From Piromyces finnis (Eukaryota > Neocallimastigomycota > Neocallimastigomycetes > Neocallimastigales > Neocallimastigaceae): a stretch of DNA of 64,000 bases. Made by a program: the position numbers and the translations under genes. The first letter of the stretch is position 1; each line of letters opens with the position of its first letter. The notes beneath the pieces were generated by a model. It had not been told where the DNA came from. It worked only from the letters and a program-made list of their open reading frames with translations, and ran no database searches. Location of the stretch: contig MCFH01000098.1 in assembly GCA_002104945.1 (NCBI GenBank), positions 1 through 64,000 on the forward strand, read 5' to 3'. Positions 1-9,388 of this stretch are shown here, in pieces.

Positions 1-854
1 TTTGATGTGGAAGGAAATTTAAATAAATGAAATAGTTAGTCTGTAAAGATATAATATATATCTTTAGATTATTTGATAATTAATTATTATTAAATAATAA
101 ATTAATATTTAGTAAAATTAGTTATAAAATTTTTGAATAAATTTTATGGAATAATTTTATAATAAATTATTTTATAATAGTTCCGTTAAAATTAAATTAA
201 GATAAACATTTAAATTTAAGGAATAAAAAAATTTTAATTAAATTTAAATATTTTAAATATTTTAAATATTCAAAATATTTTTAAATACTTTTTATTTAAT
301 TTTAGAATAGTTTAATAATAATATACTTTTATTATTTAAATTTAGAATAGTTTAATAATTTTAGCTTAGTTTTAAAAATAGATTTGTTTATATTTCAATA
401 GGAAATATATAATGAATAGGAATAGTATTAATAATATTAAATTAATTTATAGATAATACATGGGCTTTATTCAATTTTGAGTTTACTCAAATTGAATTAA
501 AAGTATAATGAATTAGTTTTAGTTTAGTTTTATTATTTTATAATTTAATTAGATTAGTTTTGTTTATTTTATATTAAATATATGTTTATTTAAATAGAAT
601 AATATATTAGAATATAATTATGAAAAAATATAAATACATGTAATTTTTGTTTATTAAATCGATGTAATTGTTATTTAATTTTTTAATATTTTAATTATTA
701 ACTATTATATAGTTGATAATATTTTTAAGAGCTTTAAATAAAATGTTTCTTTTTTTTAAATAAAAAATTTAATGTTTTATTTTTTTTATTTTTGTGTTTA
801 TAAAAATTGTTTTGTTTTAAGTATAAAATCTGTTTTAAATTTTATACTTTTACA
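1..854 (+). repeat. Decayed LTR remnant related to families A/E
   Basis: This AT-rich stretch can be aligned by eye to the family-A LTR: an ACATGGGC box near 460, then a hairpin, then AAAAATATAAATA near 624 and ATCGATGTAATTGTTATT near 658. It ends in TTTTACA at 854, like an LTR end. Many substitutions separate it from the copy at 1854, so it is old. The start may lie outside the window. Orientation follows the shared TATA and GTAATTGTTATT order. Confidence 0.6.
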
Positions 855-1229
855 TAGTCATTCCTCCCTCAAATGATTAAAATGACTTAAGCAAGTAATA
901 AAGATAAATCATAAGCTTAAAGTCATTATATAAATATTTAATTTATAGAATAGTTAATTATATTAAATTTGGAATCATGTATTTTAAAATTAATGTAACT
1001 TTATTAAATAGAATAATTATTTATTAATTGATTTAAAAATTATAAATACTCGAAATTAATTCAACAATTGAATTTTTCGAGAAATCATTAAGCTTTATAA
1101 CTCTACTTAATGATTAATAACATATTTGATTAATAAAATGTATTAATAAATTTATTAATAAATAAAAGTATTCTAATAAAACATAATTTATATTAATTTA
1201 ATAAGTAGGGTTAGGGCATCCTGACCTAA
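855..1229. other. AT-rich stretch with no recognisable gene
   Basis: No reading frame of note and no recognisable RNA gene. The pyrimidine-rich CCTCCCTC near 864 could be a relic of a polypurine tract of a minus-strand element next to the LTR end at 854, but this is only a guess. Confidence 0.4.
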
Positions 1230-1853
1230 CTTACCTCAAATCATCTTAAATCCTTAACATACACTAAATTAAACTAACACTAGTTGTAAATTTATTTATT
1301 ATTAAACTTTATTTATTTATTAAATTATATTAAACTAAACTAAACTAAAACAACCGTTGATTACTTTACCGTGAAGGTTATTTCACCAGAGCCCTCACTA
1401 GGTAATCAATTATTAACTAATTAAACTAAAACTGATAATCTAAACTAACTATATAACTAAACTATACGATTTTCCAACTATCGTTTCAATAGTTGAAAAA
1501 TTTTCTTTATTTATACTTTTTAAATAAATTGAATTAATTCTAATATACATGTTTTAATATTATAATTTTACATTGTTTACATTTATACATTTATTAAAAG
1601 AAATTATTTGTATTAAACTATTAAACTATTTAAATTCAATTTATTTACTAAAGAATTTTCTAAACTTAAAATAAAGTTTTGATTTATTTACTATATGGTT
1701 GATTATATTTCAAACATATATTTAATTTATTTATTTCTAATTTTGAGGCTTAGTTTATAAAAAAAAATTTTGCTTATCTAAAATATTTATTGGTTAAAAA
1801 TTATTTAATTTAAAAAATTTATTTTATCATCAAAAACTTTATCTTATCATAAA
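1230..1853 (-). repeat. Family-D LTR, left part (split by element A)
   Basis: Homologous to the family-D LTRs at 53429 and 59263. It shares the ACAACCGTTGATTAC block, the CCCTCACTAGGTAATCAA block and ATTTTCCAACTATCG. The beginning is divergent, so the left edge is approximate. The match stops at the insertion point of element A and resumes at 8072, so the two pieces form one older LTR. By analogy with element D its true orientation is minus. Confidence 0.75.
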
Positions 1854-2459
1854 TGTAAAGATATCAAACGCCTCTGTTTGATATCTTTAATGTAACTTAA
1901 GCCACAAGTATTATTGTTTAAGTTACACAAATTATATTCAGAAAAAGAAAATGAGACATAATTTATTTATTAATAATTAAAGTTTAAAACAAAATAAATT
2001 ATTAATTTATTTTTAATGTTTAACAAGTAAATTAATATTCTCAATTTAAATCCCTAGTTTTAGTATTGTTTTTTTTATAGAAATAGATAAATAATAAATG
2101 ATTAATATATCAATAATACATGGGCACATATTCAAATTAAATAGTACTTAATTTGAATTGCCAATTGTATTTTACTAAAAATAGTTATAGTTTAAATATT
2201 TATTAATAATTAAGATTTTAGTGTAGATTTTAAATAATAATATATAAGAAATAAATAGTTATAATATAATATAAATGTATTTAGGAAAAATATAAATAGA
2301 AGATATTTTTCATCATTTTATCGATGTAATTGTTATTATTAAAATTCTATTATAATAAAAGATATTTTATAAAACAATTTTTTATTTTATTTTTTCAAAA
2401 TCTTGTGTTATTGTAATAGAATAGATATCCTAATCTATTCTTTCTGTGTCGCCATTACA
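1854..2459 (+). repeat. 5' LTR of element A
   Basis: 606 bp, TG...CA ends. The first 35 bases hold a near-perfect palindrome (AAAGATATCAAAC, 6-base loop, inverse). A second inverted pair, TGTAACTTAA/TTAAGTTACA, follows, then a third hairpin after the ACATGGGC box near 2120. The TATA box is at 2291. U5 ends CATTACA. Confidence 0.95.
2291..2337 (+). promoter_or_regulatory. Element A core promoter and inferred transcript start
   Basis: TATAAATA at 2291-2298 lies 35 bp upstream of GTAATTGTTATT (2326-2337). That sequence is the exact reverse complement of the bases next to the 5' LTR (2459-2470). The start site is inferred from the TATA spacing and the complementarity; it is not measured. The same pair occurs in the 3' LTR. 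Confidence 0.65.
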
Positions 2460-2470
2460 ATAACAATTAC
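2460..2470 (+). other. Primer-binding site, self-priming type
   Basis: ATAACAATTAC starts at the first base after the LTR. It pairs over 11 bases with GTAATTGTTAT inside the LTR at 2326, and over 12 counting the last LTR base. There is no TGG start as expected for a tRNA 3' CCA end. This matches the Tf1 design, in which the mRNA 5' end primes minus-strand DNA. Confidence 0.7.
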
Positions 2471-2496
2471 CTAACGAAAACCAAGAATACGTTAGG
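2470..2496 (+). other. Hairpin directly after the PBS
   Basis: CCTAACG (2470-2476) and CGTTAGG (2490-2496) form a 7-bp stem with a 13-base loop. Element E has an equivalent 6-bp CCTAAC/GTTAGG stem at the same place (42640-42667, minus strand) with a different loop, so the stem is kept while the loop changes. Confidence 0.6.
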
Positions 2497-2500
2497 GTAT

Positions 2501-2635
2501 CTACCGCCGAGTAAAAGAAGAAAAAGAAGGAATAACTACTGGGTTGAAATTGAGTCTACCGCCGAGTAAAAGAAGAAAAAAGAAGGAATAACTACTGGGT
2601 TGAAATTGAATCTACCGCCGCCGAGTGGGAAGAAA
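2501..2635 (+). repeat. Leader tandem repeat, 55-56 bp period
   Basis: CTACCGCCGAG recurs at 2501, 2556 and 2612, giving two full units and a partial third. Each unit contains GAAGGAATAACTACTGGG. It lies in the untranslated leader between the PBS and gag. Confidence 0.9.
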
Positions 2636-2760
2636 GGACCAAGAATAACCATTAAGGATTGATTAGTAGTACAAAACTTGTTCGACACTGCTTTTTGCAG
2701 AACGCGTCTGAATAACTTTTGTATTGTTAGATATACTAAAATTATCTTTTATAAATAATT

Positions 2761-2782
2761 AAAAAAAAAAAAAAAAAAAAAA
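2761..2782 (+). repeat. 22-base A-tract in the leader of element A
   Basis: A run of 22 A within AATT-A(n)-TTACTTACTTG, about 90 bases before the first ATG. Element E has the same flanks around a 27-base run, so the position is conserved. Confidence 0.85.
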
Positions 2783-2873
2783 TTACTTACTTGAAATAGT
2801 AGTAAGAAAACATTTTATTTATTTTAGTAAGTTGGAGGGTTTAATTAGTGAATTTGAAAATTTGAATTTGGAA

Positions 2874-5800
2874 ATGGGTGATAGGAATGTGGGTGTTTCC
2901 GGGAACTCGGGGAACATTATTAATGCTCCACCGATATTCTCTGGTAAACAACGTGAATTAGATGGATTTTTAACTAGAGTGGAGTTGGTATTTCGTACTC
3001 GACCGACACTGTACAATACAGACCGAGTCAAGGTCGACTTCGTTATATCATACTTCTCTGGTAAACCTTTGGAATGGGCTTCAGTGTTGATGAAGAATAA
3101 TAGTGGGGTTTTAAACCATTATGATGAATTTGTAGATAGGTTGAAGGCTAATTTTGGCAGTTATAGATACGATACCGTTGTAGCTAACGGTAAATTAGAT
3201 AATCTTCGCCAAAGGAAACTTGGTCAGGTATTAGATTACATTACCGAGTTTCAACGTATTAGCCAAAATTCAAGCTTTAATGATAGCGCAAAAATCTACA
3301 TGTTTCTGAAAGGTTTATTACCACCACTTAGGGAGAAGTTGGCTTTCATTGAATCAAACCCAACTTCAATTGAACAATTGATTTCTTCAACTATTTTAGT
3401 TGAAGATATGATGAAAAGGAATTCTTTAAGTGAATTTTATTTTAATGGTAGAAGGGCTAATGATCCTATGGATGTGGATGTATTTAAAATTAGTAGAGAG
3501 AATAAACGAAAAAGGTATGTGAATATTCAAGGATCAAGTAAAAATTACAATGAAAACATAGATAACTTTGAAGAAGAAAAGAAAAAAGGGTTATGTTTTC
3601 TTTGTAAACAACCGGGACATTTAAAATTTAATTGTCCTAATAGAGTAAAGCCCAGAAAAGTGTTAAGAATTGTTAAAGAAAGGACTCCAAAAATTGTTAA
3701 TCCAAAAATTTACAAAGTTGGAGTTAAGGGAGTGAAAAGTGATTTAAACCTTGTGGACTTTTACTTGAGTACCAATGAAGTTTCGGAAGTTAAAATTAAG
3801 GTTTTAATTGATTCCGGTTCTGAATTAAATTTCATTAATCCAAGTCTTGCTGAAGAACTTGGTATTAATTTGGAAAAAGTGGAACCATTCCGTGTTTCAG
3901 GTGTTAGTGATGGAGTTGTTAGTGTTTGGGAAAGGACTGAGAAGTGCATGCTCCGTTGCAAAAATCACTTCGAAGTAATTCAACTTTATGGATTACAAGT
4001 CCCCGGTGTTGATGTTATTCTTGGTTTGCCGTGGATAAAGAAGCATAATCCAAATGCTTTCTACGACTCTAAGAAAATCGCTTTTAGTTCTGGTTATTGT
4101 GCCAGACATTGTAATAAAGGCAAAAGAAAGAGAAAACCAAGAAAGAAGTCAAAGAATGATCAGTTAGATCATGATGTTCTCGACCGAAGCTTGACCAAAA
4201 AGCCGAAAGTAGATCCCTCTGTCCCAAAAAATGAAGAAAAAGAATATGTTAAAGGCCGCCTTGTTAGAACCATCAATGATGAAGATGATAGCGATGATGA
4301 ATATATTAGTTTTAATAAAAAAGTTAAATGTATTGTAACAAAAATTAATGAAACATGTAATAATGATAATGAATCATGTAGTAATAATAATAATAATGGA
4401 AAAGATATTAATAAAGATAAATTGGTCGCCGTACCAACCCAATATTTAGAATTTAGTGAAGTGTTTAATGAAAAAAATTGTGAAGTGTTACCTCCTCATA
4501 GACCTTATGATTGTGAAATCAAACTTAAAGATGATTCGACTTTATTTTATGGACCTTTGTATCCATTAACTGAAGTTGAAAGAGAGGAACTTAAAAAATA
4601 TATTGATGATAATTTAAATAAAGGTTTTATTAGGAAATCATCGTCTCCTGCTGGTGCCCCAATTTTATTTGTTAAAAAGAAGGATGGCTCCCTAAGACTT
4701 TGTATCGATTATAGAAAGTTGAATGATATTACCATTCGTAATTCATATCCTTTACCTTTAATTAGTGACCTTTTGGATAGGGTGAAAAATGCTAAGATTT
4801 TTACTAAATTAGACCTTAAATCCGCTTATAATCTTGTTCGTATTAAAGAAGGTGACGAATACAAAACGGCTTTTCGTACTAGATATGGACATTTTGAATA
4901 TCTGGTTATGCCTTTTGGATTAAAGAATGCACCTGCAACTTTTCAACACTTCATTAACGATGTCCTTAGTGACTATTTAGACGATTTTGTTATCTCATAT
5001 ATTGATGATATTCTTATTTATTCTAATAATATCGAAGAACATCATGAGCATGTTAAAAAGGTACTTAAGAAACTACTTGAAAATAATCTTTATGTTAAAT
5101 TAGAAAAATGTGAGTTTGATGTTGAGAAAACCACTTTTCTTGGTTATGTCATTTCAAAGGATGGATTGCAAATGGATGAAAATAAAGTTAAAGCAATTCT
5201 CGATTGGCCGGTTCCCAAGAATGTTAAAGAGGTTCAGTCTTTTATTGGTTTATGCAACTATTACAGAATTTTTATTAAAGACTTTGCTAAAATTGCAAAC
5301 CCTCTTCACAAACTCACTAGAAAGAATGTTGCTTTTAACTGGGTGAAAGAAGATCAGGACGCTTTTATTTTATTAAAATCTCTGTTCACGTCAGCTCCTA
5401 TTCTGAAACATGCGGATAGTAATAAACAATTTATTGTAGAAACTGATGCTAGTAATTATGCTGTCGGTGCTATTCTCTCTCAAGAATTTGATGGCAAATT
5501 ACATCCTATTGCATTTCTTTCTAAAAGTTTGACGAGTTGTCAAAGAAACTATCCTATATATGACAAGGAACTTTTAGCTATTGTAGTTGCTCTTGAAGAA
5601 TGGCGTCATTATTTAGAAGGTGCACGCCATCCGTTCATAATTTATACTGATCACAAGAATTTAACATTTCCTAGAAAACCTGAAATGTTATCTCAGAGAC
5701 AAATTAGATGGAATTTGTTCTTATCCAGATTTGATTTTAAACTCATTTATAGAGCTGGAAAGAAATCCGGTAAGCCTGATATCCTGTCTCGTAGAAGTGA

Positions 5801-7424
5801 TCATGTAGAGAATAATATTAATTCTGATGTTTCTTGTCTTACAATTTCACTTCATCATAGCGATAACAAACCTTTAATCGATTCTATTTTATTAGAACTT
5901 AAAAATGACGATTTGTATAATTCTATTGTCCAATTTAAAATGAATGGTTCTGCATGTAATGCACCTATTAAAAATATTGATAAAGTTATTATTGATAACG
6001 AGGGATTTTTGTTATATAATAATCTTATTTATGTTCCTAAATCTCTTAGGACAAGAGTTTTGGAACTTCATCATGATTCTGTTGCTGCTGGTCATTTCGG
6101 TATTAAGAAAACCACTGAACTGATTTCCAGAAACTTTTGGTGGCCAAGGTTTCATTCAGACGTTAAATCTTTTATCAAATCTTGCGTGACTTGTTGCAAA
6201 TCCAAAGTCCCCAGACATAAGCCTTATGGATTGTTATCCCCTTTGGACACTCCCAGTAGGCCCTGGTCTGATATTTCTATTGATTTTATTGTTGATCTTC
6301 CTAAGTCCAGAGATATGACAACTCTCATGGTTGTTGTCGATAGATTTACTAAATTTGCTCACGCCATTCCTTTACGTTGTCTTCCTACTGCTTCGATTGC
6401 TGCTGATGCTTTTATTGCTAATGTCTTCCGTTTGCATGGTCTTCCTGATTCCATCATTTCTGATAGAGGCTCGCAATTTACTTCTGACTTTTGGTCAAGA
6501 CTTTGTGACCTTCTTAATATCAATCATTCATTATCAACTGCCAACCATCCGCAGACAGATGGTCAAACGGAGAGGGTGAACGGCATATTAGAACAATATT
6601 TCCGTTGTTTTATAAATAAAAAGCAGAATAACTGGGTTGATCTTATCCCATTTGCTGAATTTGCATATAATAATACTTTACAACAATCTATAAATCAATC
6701 TCCATTCTTTGCTAATTATGGTTTTCATCCAAAGTTCAGCTTAGAAATTCCAGCTAATGATAGACCTAGTAGAGCTGAACAAAGAGTAATTGATATGAAT
6801 GAAAACTTTAAATTATTAAAAGAAAACTTAGAAAAAGCAAAAGAAACATATAAGAAATATGCCGATATGAAGAGAATGATTCCCCCGGAGTTCGAAGTGG
6901 GAAAGAAGGTATGGTTATTGAAAGATTCTCCTGGAACTAACCTAAAGAGAAAATTAGCACCTCAAATGCTTGGCCCATTTGAGATAATTGGAAAAGTTAG
7001 TTCTCTCGCTTTCAAATTGAAACTTCCAAAGACAATGAGATGTCATCCAGTCTTTCATGTTTCATTGTTAGAACCATACTTTGAAAACAAGTTTAACGAC
7101 AGGTCTAATCGTAGGAAGAGGAACATTCACCTTAACACAGATTTAATTGAAAAAATTCCAGAGAAAATTGAAAAGATGAAATCTGTTAATGGTGAAACAT
7201 TTTATAAGTTATCATGGAAAGGCTTTGACAAATCCACTTGGATTTCTGAAGATCAGATTCCAGATAAACAATTAATACAAGAGTTTGAAAGAAACTCTAA
7301 AAAGTCAAAATATAAGTCGAACGACTCCTCCATGAAAATTAGAAAGAATAAAGTTGGTAATCTAATCAAGCACAGATACCAACCATTTGTAATTGAAATT
7401 CCTTCGAGAAAAGATTCCTTATAA
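2874..7424 (+). CDS. Gag-Pol polyprotein of element A
   Basis: A single open frame encodes all proteins needed for retrotransposition. I start at the first ATG (2874, 1516 aa). The frame is open for 14 more codons upstream but has no ATG there. Domains in order: Gag with CCHC knuckle CFLCKQPGHLKFNC (about 241-254); aspartic protease LIDSGSELNFI (catalytic D about 313); reverse transcriptase with YIDD about 709-712; RNase H (ETDASNYAVGAILSQ); integrase HHCC finger; and the D,D(35)E core with SDRG about 1196 and QTERVN. After the GPF module (MLGPFEIIGK) comes a chromo-like tail (YKLSWKGFDKSTWISEDQI). All catalytic motifs look intact. No frameshift or stop separates gag from pol, which is normal for Tf1/sushi-type chromoviruses, where the ratio is set after translation. 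Elements E and F are close relatives. Confidence 0.95.
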   Translation: MGDRNVGVSGNSGNIINAPPIFSGKQRELDGFLTRVELVFRTRPTLYNTDRVKVDFVISYFSGKPLEWASVLMKNNSGVLNHYDEFVDRLKANFGSYRYDTVVANGKLDNLRQRKLGQVLDYITEFQRISQNSSFNDSAKIYMFLKGLLPPLREKLAFIESNPTSIEQLISSTILVEDMMKRNSLSEFYFNGRRANDPMDVDVFKISRENKRKRYVNIQGSSKNYNENIDNFEEEKKKGLCFLCKQPGHLKFNCPNRVKPRKVLRIVKERTPKIVNPKIYKVGVKGVKSDLNLVDFYLSTNEVSEVKIKVLIDSGSELNFINPSLAEELGINLEKVEPFRVSGVSDGVVSVWERTEKCMLRCKNHFEVIQLYGLQVPGVDVILGLPWIKKHNPNAFYDSKKIAFSSGYCARHCNKGKRKRKPRKKSKNDQLDHDVLDRSLTKKPKVDPSVPKNEEKEYVKGRLVRTINDEDDSDDEYISFNKKVKCIVTKINETCNNDNESCSNNNNNGKDINKDKLVAVPTQYLEFSEVFNEKNCEVLPPHRPYDCEIKLKDDSTLFYGPLYPLTEVEREELKKYIDDNLNKGFIRKSSSPAGAPILFVKKKDGSLRLCIDYRKLNDITIRNSYPLPLISDLLDRVKNAKIFTKLDLKSAYNLVRIKEGDEYKTAFRTRYGHFEYLVMPFGLKNAPATFQHFINDVLSDYLDDFVISYIDDILIYSNNIEEHHEHVKKVLKKLLENNLYVKLEKCEFDVEKTTFLGYVISKDGLQMDENKVKAILDWPVPKNVKEVQSFIGLCNYYRIFIKDFAKIANPLHKLTRKNVAFNWVKEDQDAFILLKSLFTSAPILKHADSNKQFIVETDASNYAVGAILSQEFDGKLHPIAFLSKSLTSCQRNYPIYDKELLAIVVALEEWRHYLEGARHPFIIYTDHKNLTFPRKPEMLSQRQIRWNLFLSRFDFKLIYRAGKKSGKPDILSRRSDHVENNINSDVSCLTISLHHSDNKPLIDSILLELKNDDLYNSIVQFKMNGSACNAPIKNIDKVIIDNEGFLLYNNLIYVPKSLRTRVLELHHDSVAAGHFGIKKTTELISRNFWWPRFHSDVKSFIKSCVTCCKSKVPRHKPYGLLSPLDTPSRPWSDISIDFIVDLPKSRDMTTLMVVVDRFTKFAHAIPLRCLPTASIAADAFIANVFRLHGLPDSIISDRGSQFTSDFWSRLCDLLNINHSLSTANHPQTDGQTERVNGILEQYFRCFINKKQNNWVDLIPFAEFAYNNTLQQSINQSPFFANYGFHPKFSLEIPANDRPSRAEQRVIDMNENFKLLKENLEKAKETYKKYADMKRMIPPEFEVGKKVWLLKDSPGTNLKRKLAPQMLGPFEIIGKVSSLAFKLKLPKTMRCHPVFHVSLLEPYFENKFNDRSNRRKRNIHLNTDLIEKIPEKIEKMKSVNGETFYKLSWKGFDKSTWISEDQIPDKQLIQEFERNSKKSKYKSNDSSMKIRKNKVGNLIKHRYQPFVIEIPSRKDSL

Positions 7425-7460
7425 ATTAATCTCGCAGGAGCTCGACTTAGAGAGAGAGAT

Positions 7461-8066
7461 TGTAAAGATATCAAACGCCTCTGTTTGATATCTTTAATGT
7501 AACTTAAGCCACAAGTATTATTGTTTAAGTTACACAAATTATATTCAGAAAAAGAAAATGAGACATAATTTATTTATTAATAATTAAAGTTTAAAACAAA
7601 ATAAATTATTAATTTATTTTTAATGTTTAACAAGTAAATTAATATTCTCAATTTAAATCCCTAGTTTTAGTATTGTTTTTTTTATAGAAATAGATAAATA
7701 ATAAATGATTAATATATCAATAATACATGGGCACATATTCAAATTAAATAGTACTTAATTTGAATTGCCAATTGTATTTTACTAAAAATAGTTATAGTTT
7801 AAATATTTATTAATAATTAAGATTTTAGTGTAGATTTTAAATAATAATATATAAGAAATAAATAGTTATAATATAATATAAATGTATTTAGGAAAAATAT
7901 AAATAGAAGATATTTTTCATCATTTTATCGATGTAATTGTTATTATTAAAATTCTATTATAATAAAAGATATTTTATAAAACAATTTTTTATTTTATTTT
8001 TTCAAAATCTTGTGTTATTGTAATAGAATAGATATCCTAATCTATTCTTTCTGTGTCGCCATTACA
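7461..8066 (+). repeat. 3' LTR of element A
   Basis: 606 bp, matching the 5' LTR by eye. The purine run AGAGAGAGAT ends at 7460 and is the probable polypurine tract for plus-strand priming. Between the stop at 7424 and this tract there are only about 26 bp. Confidence 0.95.
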
Positions 8067-8071
8067 ATAAA

Positions 8072-8262
8072 ATTAAATTTACATAAATTTATGTTAATGT
8101 ATTGTAATACATTATTTTATCGTAACTTTAGATTTCACATAGATTTATGTTAATGTATTGTGATATAAATTTTGTAAAGATTTAAGGTACATTAATTCAA
8201 TACATTGTACATTATTTTAAATACGTATTAAATACATTATTCTATTAATACAATATTTTACA
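8072..8262 (-). repeat. Family-D LTR, right part
   Basis: Continuation of the LTR interrupted at 1853. It matches 54072-54263 closely and ends CAATATTTTACA. The next 15 bp lead to element C1. Confidence 0.85.
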
Positions 8263-8277
8263 AAATGTATATGTAAT

Positions 8278-8686
8278 TGTAACGAATCATAGAAATTAGT
8301 AACCTGTCTTAGTGGTTAGTAACTAAGACCTTGGTTTGAACTACTCGAGTTCGAAACCTCATTAATATCTTTTTTTTAATTATTAAAATATTTTATAACG
8401 AAATTTTACCAAAGAAGATAATTTCTGATTGGCTTAAAAAATTAAGTTGTAAAATTTTTATAAATTTACTTTTAAAAACATTTATATAAATACGAGTGAA
8501 ATTTCTCAAAAAATTATTTGGAATTCGAGTTTTTATTAACAAAGAAATTTTATAATAAAAATAAAATTATTAAACACTAACCTGTTATAATTTTGTTAAG
8601 TGTTCAATAATAAAATTTTTATTTGCTTTTATTATTTTCCTTTTTATATATTTGTGTTTTTATTTATTGAACATTAGTTCTTTACA
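8278..8686 (+). repeat. 5' LTR of C1, with promoter
   Basis: 409 bp, TGTAACG...TTTACA. An inverted pair GTCTTAGT/ACTAAGAC lies near 8309-8332. TATATAAATA is at 8483-8492, and the inferred transcript start GAGTTTTTATT at 8527-8537 is about 42 bp further on. That start is complementary to the bases at the LTR edge. Confidence 0.93.
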
Positions 8687-8696
8687 ATAAAAACTC
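8686..8696 (+). other. PBS of C1, self-priming type
   Basis: AATAAAAACTC (last LTR base plus ten interior bases) is the exact reverse complement of GAGTTTTTATT at 8527-8537 inside the LTR. There is no tRNA-type TGG. C2 and C3 keep the same pair. Confidence 0.7.
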
Positions 8697-9388
8697 CTAA
8701 AATATATAATAACACCTTAGTGTTTAAAAAAGGAAGAATTTTTAATTTATTAAAAAATTAAGTAAGTCAGTGAAGCTTATTTTAACAATAAGGGTACTGA
8801 AAACAAAAGTAAAACCCACAGTTATTATAAGGGGAGCGCCAGGACGCTTAATTTAATAATAAAGAAAAAATTCATTTTCTAATAAAACGTTTTCTACTTT
8901 TAATAAATAAAATTAAATTTTATTTATTATTTTTGAAAAAATATTAAAATAACAAAGAAGTTAGGATTCAATACCTCCCTTAGCGTGGATAGTTGGACAC
9001 CTATACGTAATACTTTGTTGTTTAGATATTATTAATAATCGGGGAATTAAACCTATTTTTTTTCTTTCCGCTTAATTAAGTAAGTGACAATAAAGAAACT
9101 AATACCGTTAATTCCTTTTATTGAAAATTTTCATTTCCAATATTAACAATTGATAATATCTACGTTATCAACAAAGAGCTACAAGGGACCTAGTATTGAA
9201 TACTAATAAAATTAAATATTTGATGGTCCAATACTATTTAATTTGACTCTTTGTCTATATTTAAAATATTTTAATCAATAAATAATAATAAAGATTTAAT
9301 TTTTTTTTCCTTTCTTAATTTCTTCAAACATAACTTTATCTTATTTACATAATTTTTATTTTCAAACAATTATATTTTTTTAATTTTA
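8697..9388 (+). other. 5' leader of C1
   Basis: About 0.69 kb of untranslated leader. It has a GC-richer block near 8831 (GGGGAGCGCCAGGACGC) and CCCTTAGCGTGGATAG near 8977, both conserved in C2 and C3. A pyrimidine tract near 9301 precedes the start codon. Its length suits a packaging or translation element, but no known one is recognised. Confidence 0.6.

Larger units (their letters stand above)
1849..8071 (+). mobile_element. Complete Ty3/gypsy chromovirus A with 5-bp target duplication
   Basis: Two 606-bp LTRs (1854-2459 and 7461-8066) begin TGTAA and end TTACA, and I see no difference between them. They flank a 5-kb interior with one gag-pol frame. The target duplication is ATAAA at 1849-1853 and 8067-8071. 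The insertion splits an older family-D LTR. Equal LTRs, perfect duplication and an open frame mark a recent insertion. Order: LTR, PBS, repeat-bearing leader, A-tract, gag-pol, polypurine tract, LTR. Confidence 0.95.

Noticed and set aside
2808-2833. Intron just before gag of element A (GTAAG...TTTTAG)
   Set aside because: 26 bases is too short for a spliceosomal intron and it is not conserved in E.
2832-2873. Start of the A polyprotein at a TTG codon
   Set aside because: A eukaryotic element should start at ATG; the first in-frame ATG is at 2874. The same reasoning was applied to D and E.
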